Shown: positions 17,047-28,039, counted from the first letter of the stretch. The stretch: DNA of 64,000 nucleotides from Rhizobium mayense (GCF_030272705.1 NZ_JARFYM010000001.1:372001-436000), one strand, 5' to 3'. Translations and numbers: made by a program. The notes: a model not told the origin generated them from the sequence alone.

Positions 17047-17511
17047 ATGCTTGACGAACGCGATCGGAAGATTCTCGATCTTTTGCAGACCGACGCCGGC
17101 ATCTCGGTGACGGACCTTGCCGATCGGGTGGCGCTTTCGGTTTCTGCCTGCTCACGGCGTATCCAACGGCTTGAGGAAAGCGGCCATATAGCCAGGCGCA
17201 TTGTCGTACTGGACCGCGAGAAAATGGGAGTGCCGACCACGCTCTATGCGCTGATCAAGACCGCGCATCATGCCGACGAATGGATCGAAATTTTTCGGAA
17301 GGCGATCAGTGACATTCCCGAAATCGTCGAGGCGCATCGGCTGACGGGCAATTACGACTACATCCTGAAAATCGTGCTGCCGCGTGTCGAGCACTACGAC
17401 GTCATCTATAAGAAGATCGTGCGCCGAGTGGAGCTCTTCGACGTTTCAGCGTCGATCTCCATGGAAGTGTTGAAAAGCGGCGTAACGATCCCGGTCGGCT
17501 ATGCCGAATAG
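17047..17511 (+). CDS. Lrp/AsnC-family transcriptional regulator
   Basis: 154 residues. HTH at about 4-50 (LDERDRKILDLLQTDAGISVTDLADRVALSVSACSRRIQRLEESGHI) and a C-terminal RAM ligand-binding domain with HRLTGNYDYILKIVLP. The ATG at 17047 follows a GGAG site; an earlier ATG at 16990 would run through the operator-like dyad. Lrp/AsnC proteins sense amino acids, which fits its divergent racemase neighbour. Confidence 0.92.
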   Translation: MLDERDRKILDLLQTDAGISVTDLADRVALSVSACSRRIQRLEESGHIARRIVVLDREKMGVPTTLYALIKTAHHADEWIEIFRKAISDIPEIVEAHRLTGNYDYILKIVLPRVEHYDVIYKKIVRRVELFDVSASISMEVLKSGVTIPVGYAE

Positions 17512-17666
17512 TGAAGCGATCTCGTTTGTGGAACGATGTAACAACTGCCTCCAAGTCTAGCGAAGCATAATGACGGAAACTTTGCGCCAATTGCGGTCAT
17601 TCGGGCGGATGGATGTCATTGTGCGAGAGTCTACTCGGCAACGGGACAATCACCTGCATTAGCCTA

Positions 17667-18647
17667 TCAATTCGTTCTGCTTGAACGCACATGGCTCGGC
17701 GACAGGCCATATAATGTCTTGAATGCCCGGCTGAACGCCGCCTCGGAGTCGTAGCCGACATGGCGAGCAATATCTCCTATGCGTACATTCGATTTACGCA
17801 ATAGGTCTGACGCGACAGCCAGACGCCAACCATGAAGGTATCGTAGAGGGGGTTCGCCAACAGCAGCCAGAAACACCTCTGCGAACCGAGAGCGTGACAT
17901 TCCAGCAATTGAAGCCAAGTCCCCCACCGACCAGGGTCGGCTTGGGTTTCGATGAAGCGCCGACAGTGCACGGCTTACCCTGGCATCGGCCAACGCACCG
18001 ATCCAGCCCTGCTTTCCGCCCTGTAATTTCGACCACGTACGGATACATCGGATAACCAGAATATCGATGACGCGTGAGATCATAAGGGCCGCGCCCGGCT
18101 CCTGCGCCTCCTTTTCATAAACCAGGAATTGGGCGACGTCGCGGATGAGAACGGCGGATTGATCGGTGTTTTTCTCGACATGGATATAGTTCGGCAGCAA
18201 GCTCATGGCAGGCTGCAAGCCACAACCGTTCTCGAACTGAAACGTCGCGCTGAGCGTTCTTGCACGCACTGGCCCGATACCATCTCGAAGCACGTCCACT
18301 CTTACGCCCGATCCGTCGACTACAAGTTCATGCCTGGCCTGGCGCCAACTTTTGCTGGGACAGGCCAAGGCGTACCTGATCGGACGTAGCAGCACGAAAA
18401 CGTCACCCCGGGACAATCGCAGCGGTGGGTCGTCTTCGATATAGACGTCAATGTCGCCTTCCTGGACGACGTGGAGACATGCTGAACTGGGTTGAAAAAC
18501 GATATTGAATCCGGGCGCGCATTCGGCTGTAAATACTCGCTCGCCCTTCAGTTGCACGAAACGCAGGATATCTGACAACAGGTCTGTCGGCGTTGCAACA
18601 TCGGACGCTGGAGCAAAAACTCCGTTGTTGCCGTCATGGGGTGACAA
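17667..18647 (-). CDS. AraC-family regulator with cupin sensor domain
   Basis: 326 residues. N-terminal cupin-type domain (about 25-200; includes HVVQEGDIDVYIEDDPPLRLSRGDVFVLL) and a C-terminal double HTH (about 225-320: VGDLASIAGMSRSRFAEVFLAAVGEPPLRYLHGWRLAVASDLL ... VGYDSEAAFSRAFKTLYGLSPSHVR). This is the Cupin_6/AraC architecture. Divergent from the exported alpha/beta hydrolase gene at 18825 and so its likely regulator. Confidence 0.9.
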   Translation of the reverse strand: MSPHDGNNGVFAPASDVATPTDLLSDILRFVQLKGERVFTAECAPGFNIVFQPSSACLHVVQEGDIDVYIEDDPPLRLSRGDVFVLLRPIRYALACPSKSWRQARHELVVDGSGVRVDVLRDGIGPVRARTLSATFQFENGCGLQPAMSLLPNYIHVEKNTDQSAVLIRDVAQFLVYEKEAQEPGAALMISRVIDILVIRCIRTWSKLQGGKQGWIGALADARVSRALSALHRNPSRPWSVGDLASIAGMSRSRFAEVFLAAVGEPPLRYLHGWRLAVASDLLRKSNVRIGDIARHVGYDSEAAFSRAFKTLYGLSPSHVRSSRTN

Positions 18648-18824
18648 GATATTTTCCTCTAGTTCTCAAATGTAGCGATACAACGAAAATTGCTTTCTGT
18701 CTCGGGCATCGGCGCTCATTGGATCGAGTTCGCAATCGACCGCAACAGCAGTATCGCGACTTTGCTGAAACGCCTGTTTCCTCTGGAAGCGTGCGTCGGT
18801 TCCATTATTCCTGGAGAAAATAGA

Positions 18825-19595
18825 ATGCGTTCTCTCATTATGACTGCTGCAGCAACGTTGCTCGCCGGCGCTGCTTTTGCCGTGTCCGCCACCGCAAGCG
18901 AACTTCCGAAGGGGGCGGCACACAACATCGTTCTCGTTCACGGCGCATTCGTCGATCAGACAAGCTGGCAGCCCGTCGCCGATATTCTTACCGCCAAGGG
19001 CTATAAGGTCACCCTCGTCGAAAATCCGCTTACGTCCCTTGCCGCTGAAGTGGCCGCGACGAAAAAAGCGATAGCAGAACAGAACGGTCCGACCGTTCTG
19101 GTAGGTCACTCTTGGGGCGGCGTTGTCATTACCGAAGCGGGTAACGACCCCAAGGTGAAGTCGCTGGTATTCGTATCGGCGTTTGCCCCGGATGTCGGCG
19201 AGTCCCTTGCAACGCTCGCCAAGTCCGGTCCGGCAACTGAGGGCGCGAAGTCCATTCATCCGGACGACAAGGGTAACCTCTATCTGGATCAAAAGACCTT
19301 TCCGGAATTCGTCGCCCCCGAACTGCCGCTGAAAATTGCCGAGAAACTTGCCGCCAATCAGCTACCTCTGAACCACACGGCGTTCGAAGCCCCAGTGGAC
19401 ACAGCCGCATGGCACTTCAAGCCGAACTATTTCGTCATCAGCACGAAGGACCGCGTGAATGCTCCAGAGGCTCAGCGAATGATGGCGGCGCGGATAAAGG
19501 CCAAGGTAACCGAGGTTCCTGGGAGTCATGCGTCACTGGTTGTATTCCCCAAGGAGATTGCAGCCGTCATCGAAGAGGCTGCACTCGCCAAGTAA
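18825..19595 (+). CDS. Exported alpha/beta hydrolase
   Basis: 256 residues. Signal peptide about 1-25 (cleavage near SATAS-EL). The mature protein has the oxyanion loop VLVHGAFVDQTSW, nucleophile elbow GHSWGG, and a C-terminal GSHASLV histidine; it belongs to the small EstC/salicylate-esterase-like group also found in periplasmic forms. The ATG at 18825 follows GGAG and begins the signal peptide. Likely induced through the divergent AraC gene. A long perfect palindrome at 19623-19652 ends the unit. Confidence 0.87.
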   Translation: MRSLIMTAAATLLAGAAFAVSATASELPKGAAHNIVLVHGAFVDQTSWQPVADILTAKGYKVTLVENPLTSLAAEVAATKKAIAEQNGPTVLVGHSWGGVVITEAGNDPKVKSLVFVSAFAPDVGESLATLAKSGPATEGAKSIHPDDKGNLYLDQKTFPEFVAPELPLKIAEKLAANQLPLNHTAFEAPVDTAAWHFKPNYFVISTKDRVNAPEAQRMMAARIKAKVTEVPGSHASLVVFPKEIAAVIEEAALAK

Positions 19596-19622
19596 CTGCC
19601 TCAGCTTGGCCGCTCTATCATG

Positions 19623-19652
19623 TGAGGCCGCCCAATCGATTGGGCGGCCTCA
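19623..19652. terminator. 30-bp perfect palindrome downstream of the hydrolase gene
   Basis: Perfect self-complementary sequence with arms beginning TGAGGCCGCCCAAT at 19623 and no loop bases at its centre (ATCGAT). No T-run follows directly. A terminator by position, 28 bp after the stop codon. Confidence 0.55.
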
Positions 19653-19916
19653 GTAGTTTGGTACCATATTCCTGCCTCGTATATATTTGAGCCCATTCCA
19701 GATCGTTTGGATCACATCGACGGTGAAGGACCCAAATATGGCCGACTTGCGAGTAGTCAATCACCTGTCCGCTTTGCGCCCGAAAGCCGCCATTCTACTA
19801 CCAAATTCCGGTCATTTGGCTCGCGCGCCCGCACGGGTGCCATGCATAAAAGATGGTTGCTGGCTATCGTCTTCAACCCTACGTTCGCGAAGATAAAACG
19901 GATGCGGGGTGTCGTT
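19653..19916. other. Intergenic region before the NDH-2 gene
   Basis: About 260 bp with no convincing gene. Open frames cross it in frame with the next gene but begin with non-homologous residues and lack ribosome sites. It probably holds the NDH-2 promoter. Confidence 0.45.
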
Positions 19917-21179
19917 ATGCAGGATTATCACGTTGTCGTCGTCGGAGGTGGGTTTGGCGGCTTGCAGCTCGTCAACGATCTCAAGGGAGCTCCGGTCCGC
20001 ATCACGCTGATCGACCGGCGTAACCATCACCTGTTCCAGCCGCTGCTCTATCAAGTCGCCACTACCTTGCTCGCCACGTCCGAGATCGCCTGGCCGATCC
20101 GAAGCTTTTTCCGCGATCGTCCGGAGGTGACGACACTGCTGGCGGAAGTCGTCGGGGTCGACAGCCAGGCACATGTGGTGACGCTGAAAGGCGGCGAGAC
20201 GATAGCATACGATACGCTTGTGCTGGCGACAGGCGCGACCCATGCCTATTTTGGACATGACGAATGGGAACCGGTGGCGCCGGGATTGAAGACGCTTGAG
20301 GACGCAACGACGATCCGCCGGCGCGTTCTGCTGGCCTTCGAGCGGGCGGAACTGGAGAGTGATCCCGCCACTTGCGACGCTCTGCTGACTTTCACCATCG
20401 TCGGCGCCGGGCCGACCGGCGTCGAGCTTGCCGGCATCATTGCCGAGTTGGCCAGAACGACTCTCCCGAAGGAGTTCCGCAATATAGACACCACAAAGGC
20501 CAGGATCATCCTTGTCGAAGCCGGGCCGCGCGTTCTACCAAGCTTTGACGAGGGGCTGTCCGCCTACGCTCATAAGGCGCTGGAAAAGCTGGGCGTCGAA
20601 GTCCGCACCGGCAAGCCTGTTACATCCTGCACCGAGGAGGGCGTGACGATCGGAGAGACCTTCGTCCCAAGCCGCACGATCGTCTGGGCCGCTGGCGTGC
20701 AGGCTTCGCCGGCAGCGAAGTGGCTGAGCGTTCCCGCCGATCGCGCCGGTCGCGTCGTGGTCGACAAGGAACTGAGGACGCCAGGTAAGCCGGATATCTT
20801 TATCATCGGCGACACGGCGGCGGTGATGCGCCAGGATGGCACCCCGGTGCCGGGTATCGCGCCGGCCGCCAAGCAGCAGGGCGCTTACGTCGCCAAGGTG
20901 ATAAGGGCAAAGCTATCGGGCCAGCCGGCGCCAGGGCCATTTCACTATTATCATCAGGGAAGTCTTGCGACGATCGGCAAAAGTGCTGCAATCATCGATT
21001 TCGGCTGGATCAAGCTTAGGGGCTGGATCGCCTGGTGGGTCTGGGGCCTCGCCCACATTTACTTCCTGATCGGGACGCGCTGGCGCTTCGCCGTCGCCTG
21101 GAGCTGGCTGTGGATCTATATCAGCCGTCAGCACAGCGCCCGGCTGATCACGCAAAGGGAAACCATGCGCGAGGAATGA
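19917..21179 (+). CDS. Type II NADH dehydrogenase (NDH-2)
   Basis: 420 residues. FAD-binding loop VVVVGGGFGGLQLV at the N-terminus, NADH-binding loop TIVGAGPTGVELAGIIAELA (about 160-180), the AAGVQASPAAKWL and IFIIGDTAAV boxes, and a C-terminal amphipathic/hydrophobic stretch WIAWWVWGLAHIYFLIG that attaches to the inner membrane. It oxidises NADH and reduces ubiquinone without pumping protons. The ATG at 19917 gives the usual family length; an ATG five codons earlier is possible. Confidence 0.92.
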   Translation: MQDYHVVVVGGGFGGLQLVNDLKGAPVRITLIDRRNHHLFQPLLYQVATTLLATSEIAWPIRSFFRDRPEVTTLLAEVVGVDSQAHVVTLKGGETIAYDTLVLATGATHAYFGHDEWEPVAPGLKTLEDATTIRRRVLLAFERAELESDPATCDALLTFTIVGAGPTGVELAGIIAELARTTLPKEFRNIDTTKARIILVEAGPRVLPSFDEGLSAYAHKALEKLGVEVRTGKPVTSCTEEGVTIGETFVPSRTIVWAAGVQASPAAKWLSVPADRAGRVVVDKELRTPGKPDIFIIGDTAAVMRQDGTPVPGIAPAAKQQGAYVAKVIRAKLSGQPAPGPFHYYHQGSLATIGKSAAIIDFGWIKLRGWIAWWVWGLAHIYFLIGTRWRFAVAWSWLWIYISRQHSARLITQRETMREE

Positions 21180-21181
21180 AA

Positions 21182-21211
21182 AAGGGCGGCGCCCGGCAGG
21201 ACGCCACCCTT
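21182..21211. terminator. Bidirectional terminator between NDH-2 and alcohol dehydrogenase
   Basis: Stem of 13 pairs with two mismatches (AAGGGCGGCGCCC / GGACGCCACCCTT) and a GGCA loop, in the 39 bp between the two convergent stop codons. A-rich bases precede it, giving a T-run for the minus strand transcript. Confidence 0.65.
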
Positions 21212-21218
21212 ATCAGAC

Positions 21219-22262
21219 TTAGGCCAGCGAGGCGATGTCGATGACGAAGCGGTAGCGAACGTCGCTTTTCAGAACACGTTCATAGGCTTCGTTGATTTCC
21301 TGGATGTTGATCTTCTCGATCTCGGCGACGATATTGTGCTCGCCGCAGAAGTCGAGCATTTCCTGGGTTTCCTTGATCGAACCGATCATCGAGCCCGAGA
21401 GGCTGCGGCGGCCGGGGATGAGCGAAAAGGCGTGAACCGGTACGGCATGTTCCGGAACGCCGACGAGCACCATGCTGCCGTCGTATTTCAGAAGGTTCAG
21501 GTAGGCGTTCCAGTCGATGGCGGTGCCGACCGTGTTGATGATCAGGTCGAAGCTGCCTGCAAGCGTCTTGAAGGTTTCGGCGTCGCTGGTGGCGTAGTAG
21601 TGGTTGGCGCCGAGCTTGAAGCCGTCTTCCTTCTTCGACAATGTTTGGCTGAGAACGGTCACGTCAGCGCCCATGGCGTGCGCCAGCTTGACGCCCATAT
21701 GGCCGAGACCACCCATGCCGACGATGGCGATCTTCTTGCCGGGGCCGGCCTTCCAGTGACGTAGCGGCGAGTAGAGCGTGATGCCGGCGCACAGCAGCGG
21801 AGCGCCCGAATCCAGCGGAATATTGTCGGGGAAGGACAGCACATAGCCTTCCTTGACGACGATCGAGTCGGAATAGCCGCCATAGGTCGGCGTTTCGCCG
21901 TCGGCTTCGACGTCGTTGTAGGTCTGGACCAGGCCCGGCATGTAGTGTTCATAGTCCAGATCGCGTGTGGCGCAGGTCGTGCAGGAATTGACGAAGCAGC
22001 CGACGCCGACGCGGTCGCCAATCTTGAACTTGGTTACCTTGGAACCGACGGCGGTGACGAGGCCGGCGACTTCGTGGCCCGGCACCATCGGGTATTTCGA
22101 GCCGCCCCATTCGTTGCGCGCCTGGTGAATGTCGGAGTGGCAGACGCCGCAATATTGGACGGCGATGACGACGTCGTCTTCGTTCGGCTCGCGGCGCTCG
22201 AAGGTGAAGGGGGTGAGCGGCTTGGACGCGTCGGTTGCGGCATAGCCCTTTGCAATAGCCAT
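21219..22262 (-). CDS. Zinc-dependent NAD(P) alcohol dehydrogenase, YahK/CAD-like
   Basis: 347 residues. Catalytic zinc ligands in YCGVCHSD and GHEVAG. The structural-zinc region is altered: [16 protein letters not shown] carries cysteines as in YahK-type cinnamyl-alcohol-dehydrogenase-like enzymes. Rossmann loop [23 protein letters not shown]. It reduces aldehydes with NADPH in the known relatives. ATG at 22262 has AGGAAG upstream. Divergent from an AraC regulator whose E. coli counterpart (YqhC) controls aldehyde reductases, so regulation by it is likely. Confidence 0.92.
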   Translation of the reverse strand: MAIAKGYAATDASKPLTPFTFERREPNEDDVVIAVQYCGVCHSDIHQARNEWGGSKYPMVPGHEVAGLVTAVGSKVTKFKIGDRVGVGCFVNSCTTCATRDLDYEHYMPGLVQTYNDVEADGETPTYGGYSDSIVVKEGYVLSFPDNIPLDSGAPLLCAGITLYSPLRHWKAGPGKKIAIVGMGGLGHMGVKLAHAMGADVTVLSQTLSKKEDGFKLGANHYYATSDAETFKTLAGSFDLIINTVGTAIDWNAYLNLLKYDGSMVLVGVPEHAVPVHAFSLIPGRRSLSGSMIGSIKETQEMLDFCGEHNIVAEIEKINIQEINEAYERVLKSDVRYRFVIDIASLA

Positions 22263-22470
22263 GGGAGACTTCCTTTTTGTTAGGATTGGCTTTGGGTGAG
22301 GGATGGAAAAGTGGGTGGCCGACTTATGCACCGGAACCGGGCGAGAGCGTTAGAGCGATCCTGCAAGCTTTGTGTACGATTCTGCGAATCTGATTGACGG
22401 GCGCCCTTTCGCAGGGATGGACGGACACCTAGATAAGCCTCGACAAGCCCCCGAAAACAGTTGGTTGCGT

Positions 22471-23379
22471 ATGACTCTTGCCTTCAATCCCAATCAGGAA
22501 CTCGCGTCCATCATTGCCCGTTTCGCCGCGCGGGATGGAGAATCAACCACGCCGATCGCCAGCCTTACCCTACACCGGCAATCGATGGAGACCCCGTTGG
22601 AGCATCGGGCTTACCGACCGGCCTTTTCAGTCGTCGTTCAAGGACGCAAGAGCCTGACCGTCGGCGCCGATACTTATCATTACGGCGCTGGCCACTACGT
22701 CCTGACGGCGCTCGACCTTCCGGTTTCGACGCAGATTACCGGTGTGGCCAATGATACGCCCTATCTTTGCTTCTCCATGATGCTCGAAAGCGAACGGCTG
22801 AATGAGCTGCTGTCGCGCGTCAGTGTTCCGCGCCAGGCAATGACAACGGAAGGCATCCGCGGACTGGCGGTCAATCAGGCGTCGCCGGAACTACTTGATG
22901 CCGCACTGCGCCTGCTGAGGCTGCTCGACCGACCGGACGATATTCCGGCCATGGCGCCGCTGATCGAGCAGGAAATCCTCTATCGCCTGCTGACAGGTCC
23001 GGATGGGCCGCGGCTGTTGCAGATCGCCATGGCGGAGAGCCAGAGCAACAAGGTCGCTCGGGCAGTGGCCTGGATTCGCGGCAATTTCGTCCAGCCACTG
23101 CGCATCGAAGAGCTGGCGGAGCGCGTCGGCATGAGCGTCTCCTCGCTACATCATCATTTCAAGGCGGTGACCGCGATGTCGCCGATGCAATATCAGAAGC
23201 AGCTTCGGCTTCATGAAGCGCGGCGATTGATGATCGTCGAGCAGTTGGATGTCGGCTCCGCCGGCCATCGTGTCGGCTATCAGAGCCCGTCGCAGTTCAG
23301 CCGCGAATATAGCCGCCTCTATGGTCTGCCGCCGCTGAAGGACGTCGAAAGCATGCGGAGTCCAGTCGCCGCAGAATAA
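22471..23379 (+). CDS. AraC-family regulator, AraC_N (YqhC-like) type
   Basis: 302 residues. N-terminal AraC_N domain (about 20-175, with SVVVQGRKSLTVGADTYHYGAGHYVL) and a C-terminal double HTH (IEELAERVGMSVSSLHHHFKAVTAMSPMQYQKQLRLHEARRLM ... VGYQSPSQFSREYSRLYGLPP). The start at 22471 matches the usual family beginning; ATGs at 22417 and 22372 are in frame and cannot be excluded. Divergent from the aldehyde/alcohol dehydrogenase gene. Confidence 0.85.
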   Translation: MTLAFNPNQELASIIARFAARDGESTTPIASLTLHRQSMETPLEHRAYRPAFSVVVQGRKSLTVGADTYHYGAGHYVLTALDLPVSTQITGVANDTPYLCFSMMLESERLNELLSRVSVPRQAMTTEGIRGLAVNQASPELLDAALRLLRLLDRPDDIPAMAPLIEQEILYRLLTGPDGPRLLQIAMAESQSNKVARAVAWIRGNFVQPLRIEELAERVGMSVSSLHHHFKAVTAMSPMQYQKQLRLHEARRLMIVEQLDVGSAGHRVGYQSPSQFSREYSRLYGLPPLKDVESMRSPVAAE

Positions 23380-23459
23380 TCCATTCATCTTATTGACGCG
23401 GTGCAGCAACGAATTCCGCTTGACGCCTGCTTCGCCCTCAGTCATAACCGGCCGCGAAC

Positions 23460-23475
23460 CGTACCGTACGGTACG
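23460..23475. promoter_or_regulatory. Perfect 16-bp palindrome, candidate operator of the TetR gene at 23494
   Basis: CGTACCGTACGGTACG is fully self-complementary and lies 18 bases before the GTG start, just ahead of its ribosome site. Size, symmetry and position fit a TetR-family operator for autorepression. Confidence 0.6.
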
Positions 23476-23493
23476 CATTTGGGAGAGGCCATC

Positions 23494-25208
<1,715 letters not shown>

Positions 25209-25236
25209 GCCTCTTTGGGTCTATACCGCAATGAAA

Positions 25237-25266
25237 AGGGCCGAGGAGGGAGACTTCCTCGGCCCT
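25237..25266. terminator. Terminator hairpin between ilvC and the methyltransferase gene
   Basis: Perfect 11-bp stem AGGGCCGAGGA / TCCTCGGCCCT with an 8-base loop. AAAA precedes the stem, so the minus-strand transcript gets a T-run; it probably serves both convergent genes. Confidence 0.7.
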
Positions 25267-25302
25267 GAACGTTTCAGGGGTGTTTGCGGCCCACATAGCC
25301 GA

Positions 25303-25899
25303 TCAAATGCCTTTCCTGGCTCTCATCCGCAGCCATTTTGTCGGTTTGCCATCGTAGCCACCGCCATCGGTTTCGTTGAGCGAAATATCCTTCCATCCGG
25401 TCGAGATCAGCAGATCGTTGAGCCAGCCGGCCGAGAGATAATTGTAATATCGGCCGAAACTATCGTAATCCTCGGCTTCTCCCGCCTTGAAGCTGGCATG
25501 AAATATGCCGTCGTTCTTCAGGGCCTTGTGGATGCGGCCGAATATTTCGGGAAGATCCGATCGCCGCACATGCAACAAGGATGCTTCGGCCCAAATGCCA
25601 TCGTAAACTTGATGGTCTTCCAGCCCTTCGAACCTTCGAACGATCACTGGCTTGCCAATCAGCTTTTCGGCCTGCCTGGCCATTTCCACTGAGCCGTCTG
25701 TCGGCGTGACGTTGAAGCCGCGTGAGATCATGTAGGCTGCGTCCTGACCGCCGCCGCAGCCCAGTTCGAGAATCGACGCGCCGGCGGGAAGTGCATTCAG
25801 AAAGGCGTCGAGCCGGCGCTGCGGCAGGCTGCGGTCGCGCACTGCGTAGACGGCAGCGTTGTCGTCATAGAATGAGGATGTGGGGTCATTGCTTGTCAT
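25303..25899 (-). CDS. Class I SAM-dependent methyltransferase
   Basis: 198 residues. Motif I SILELGCGGGQDAAYMISRGFNVTPTDGS (about 43-71) binds S-adenosylmethionine; AEASLLHVRRSDLPEIFGRIHKALKNDGIFHASFK corresponds to motifs II-III of the tellurite-resistance/ubiquinone-type methyltransferase_11 group. Substrate unknown. It converges on ilvC with a terminator between. Confidence 0.85.
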   Translation of the reverse strand: MTSNDPTSSFYDDNAAVYAVRDRSLPQRRLDAFLNALPAGASILELGCGGGQDAAYMISRGFNVTPTDGSVEMARQAEKLIGKPVIVRRFEGLEDHQVYDGIWAEASLLHVRRSDLPEIFGRIHKALKNDGIFHASFKAGEAEDYDSFGRYYNYLSAGWLNDLLISTGWKDISLNETDGGGYDGKPTKWLRMRARKGI

Positions 25900-25984
25900 G
25901 CGTGTTCCAATTCGGCCATCAACTTAAGTATCGGAGCGGGGTCGCGTCTCGCAAGTTTGATCTTGATTCGCATTTCGAAGATAA

Positions 25985-26002
25985 CTAGTCTTTAATCTAG
26001 TC
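25985..26002. promoter_or_regulatory. Direct repeat, candidate antitoxin operator
   Basis: CTAGTC occurs at 25985-25990 and 25997-26002, spaced 12 bp, immediately upstream of the antitoxin gene. The first copy overlaps the palindrome ACTAGT. Phd/YefM antitoxins usually repress their own operon through short repeats at this place. Confidence 0.45.
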
Positions 26003-26016
26003 AGATGGAGGACGCC

Positions 26017-26277
26017 ATGCGCCAATGGCCGGTTCAGGATGCCAAAGCGAAATTTAGCGAAATGCTTGACGCCTCGTTGGAGGAAGGACCGCAGCTCGTT
26101 TCAAAGAGAGGCGAACCCAAAGCTGTGCTTGTTTCCGTGTCCGAGTGGGAAGCGCTGAACAAGCGAGCCAAGCCGTCCGCCAAGGACGTGCTTCTCGCAC
26201 CGGAGCCGAGATTCGAACTCGATATCCCGTCTCGCAAGGAATGGGTCTGGCGGGACATCAATTTGGGTGAGAATTGA
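26017..26277 (+). CDS. Phd/YefM-family antitoxin
   Basis: 86 residues. N-terminal DNA-binding fold MRQWPVQDAKAKFSEMLDASLEEGPQLVSKRGEPKAVLVSVSEWEAL is typical of Phd/YefM. The C-terminal 35 residues, ending FELDIPSRKEWVWRD, would wrap the toxin. ATG at 26017 has GGAGG four bases upstream; the ATG at 26005 lacks a site. The PIN toxin gene follows after three bases. Confidence 0.92.
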   Translation: MRQWPVQDAKAKFSEMLDASLEEGPQLVSKRGEPKAVLVSVSEWEALNKRAKPSAKDVLLAPEPRFELDIPSRKEWVWRDINLGEN

Positions 26278-26280
26278 CAG

Positions 26281-26694
26281 TTGTATTTGCTTGATACGAA
26301 TGTGGTATCGGAATTGCGCAGGGTAAAACCCCATGGTGCGGTACTTGCCTGGATAAATAGTGTCAGGAGTGACGACCTTGCGATTTCCTCCATCACGATC
26401 GGCGAGATCCAGCGCGGTATCGAATTGACTGGAGAAACCGATCCCCAAAAGGCAAAAGAACTCACGCGTTGGCTGGATAGTTTGCAGCTCGGGATCCGGG
26501 TTATTTCCCTAGATGCGCCGTGCATGATCCAATGGGCGCAATTCATGCATCGCAAATCGCCGACGCTGATTGCCGATGCAATGATAGCGGCAACTGCATC
26601 GGTTCATAATCTCACGATCGTTACCCGCGATATCGGCGATTTTTCGACTTTTCCCGCTACTGTTCTGAACCCCTTTGACTACAAATCGCCTTGA
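26281..26694 (+). CDS. vapC: PIN-domain toxin, VapC/FitB-like
   Basis: 137 residues. Mg-dependent RNase of the PIN fold; all four acidic active-site residues are visible: D5 (LLDTNVVSE), E42 (TIGEIQRGI), D99 (IADAMIAATA) and D117 (TRDIGDF). Such toxins cleave tRNA or rRNA when the antitoxin is degraded. TTG start three bases after the antitoxin stop, with GGGTGAG upstream. Together with the upstream gene it makes an intact type II toxin-antitoxin module. Confidence 0.93.
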   Translation: MYLLDTNVVSELRRVKPHGAVLAWINSVRSDDLAISSITIGEIQRGIELTGETDPQKAKELTRWLDSLQLGIRVISLDAPCMIQWAQFMHRKSPTLIADAMIAATASVHNLTIVTRDIGDFSTFPATVLNPFDYKSP

Positions 26695-26791
26695 GAATGT
26701 CATCGTTACAAACAAATTAGGTCAGTATTATTGACTTATCGTTTGTTGCGTGATCTTGTGGCACAAAGACAAAAAATTACGAGGAATCCCC

Positions 26792-28021
26792 ATGTTAAAT
26801 TGGGCAAATATCTTTGCGACACGCTCGAGCCGTATGCGCGCCTCCGAAATCCGCGAGTTGCTGAAACTGCTGGAGCGTCCGGACATCATCTCGTTCGCCG
26901 GCGGCATTCCCGATCCGGCTCTGTTTCCGGACCAGGAATTCAAGCAGGCCTACGCCGACATCTTTTCCGGTCCGGCCGTCAATGCGGCGCTGCAATATTC
27001 GGTCAGCGAAGGCTACAAGCCGCTGCGCGAATGGCTGATCGGCCAGATGGCCGCGCTTGGTATTCCCTGCGAGCTTGAGAACGTTTTCATCGTCTCCGGT
27101 TCGCAACAGGGTCTCGATTATCTCGGCAAGCTTTTCCTGTCGCCGAAGGATACGGCGCTGGTCACCGCGCCGACCTATCTCGGCGCACTGCAGGCCTTCA
27201 ATGCCTATGAGCCGACTTATGATCAGCTCACCCCGAACGGCAACCGCACGCCGGCCTCTTATCGCGCGACCGCAGAGCAGGCGGGCGGCAAGGTGAAATT
27301 CGCCTATCTCTCGGCCGATTTCGCCAATCCGACCGGTGAAACCGTCGATCTCGCCTCCCGCGAAAAGCTGATCGATCTCGCCGATGAGCTGGATATCGCC
27401 ATCATCGAAGACGCTGCCTATCAGTCGTTGCGTTATGACGGCGACGCGATCCCGCCGATCCTGGCGCTGGAAATCGCCCGGAAGGGCAACGTCAACGACA
27501 CGCGGACGATCTATTGCGGCAGCTTTTCCAAGACCTTGGCGCCCGGTCTTCGTGTGGGCTTCGTCGTTGCCAATGCGCCCGTCATCCGCAAATTGGTGCT
27601 GATGAAGCAGGCGGCCGACCTGCATTCCTCGACCATCAACCAGATTGCCATCCATCAGGTTGCCGAACGCGGCTTCGAGGCGCAGGTCGCCAAGATCCGC
27701 AAGACCTACAGCCATCGCCGCGACTGCATGCTGGCGGCGCTTGCGAAATACATGCCTGAAGGCACTAGCTGGACGAAGCCCGAGGGCGGTATGTTCGTCT
27801 GGATCACCCTGCCGAAGGGCATGGACGGGGCAAAGCTGCTGGCAAAATCGCTGGAGACGGTAAAGGTGGCCTTCGTGCCCGGCCAGGCTTTCTTCGCCGA
27901 CGGCTCCGGCCCGAACACCTTCCGCGTCAGCTTCTCGTGCGCCAATGACCAGATGATCGACGAGGGAATCTCCCGGCTCGGCAAGCTGATTGCCAGCGAA
28001 ATCGGGGCGATGGCGGCTTAG
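26792..28021 (+). CDS. PLP-dependent class I/II aminotransferase (2-aminoadipate aminotransferase-like)
   Basis: 409 residues. The PLP lysine is K247 in GSFSKTLAPGLRVGF; N179-P180 in SADFANPTGE, D207 and Y210 in IIEDAAYQSLRYDG and the C-terminal FRVSFSCAN arginine complete the fold-type I site. Similar to LysN/ARO8-type and valine-pyruvate aminotransferases, with broad specificity for aromatic, branched or aminoadipate substrates. ATG at 26792 follows GAGGA. Monocistronic, followed by a RIME-like repeat. Confidence 0.9.
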   Translation: MLNWANIFATRSSRMRASEIRELLKLLERPDIISFAGGIPDPALFPDQEFKQAYADIFSGPAVNAALQYSVSEGYKPLREWLIGQMAALGIPCELENVFIVSGSQQGLDYLGKLFLSPKDTALVTAPTYLGALQAFNAYEPTYDQLTPNGNRTPASYRATAEQAGGKVKFAYLSADFANPTGETVDLASREKLIDLADELDIAIIEDAAYQSLRYDGDAIPPILALEIARKGNVNDTRTIYCGSFSKTLAPGLRVGFVVANAPVIRKLVLMKQAADLHSSTINQIAIHQVAERGFEAQVAKIRKTYSHRRDCMLAALAKYMPEGTSWTKPEGGMFVWITLPKGMDGAKLLAKSLETVKVAFVPGQAFFADGSGPNTFRVSFSCANDQMIDEGISRLGKLIASEIGAMAA

Positions 28022-28039
28022 CTTTTGCTTCAATTTTGA

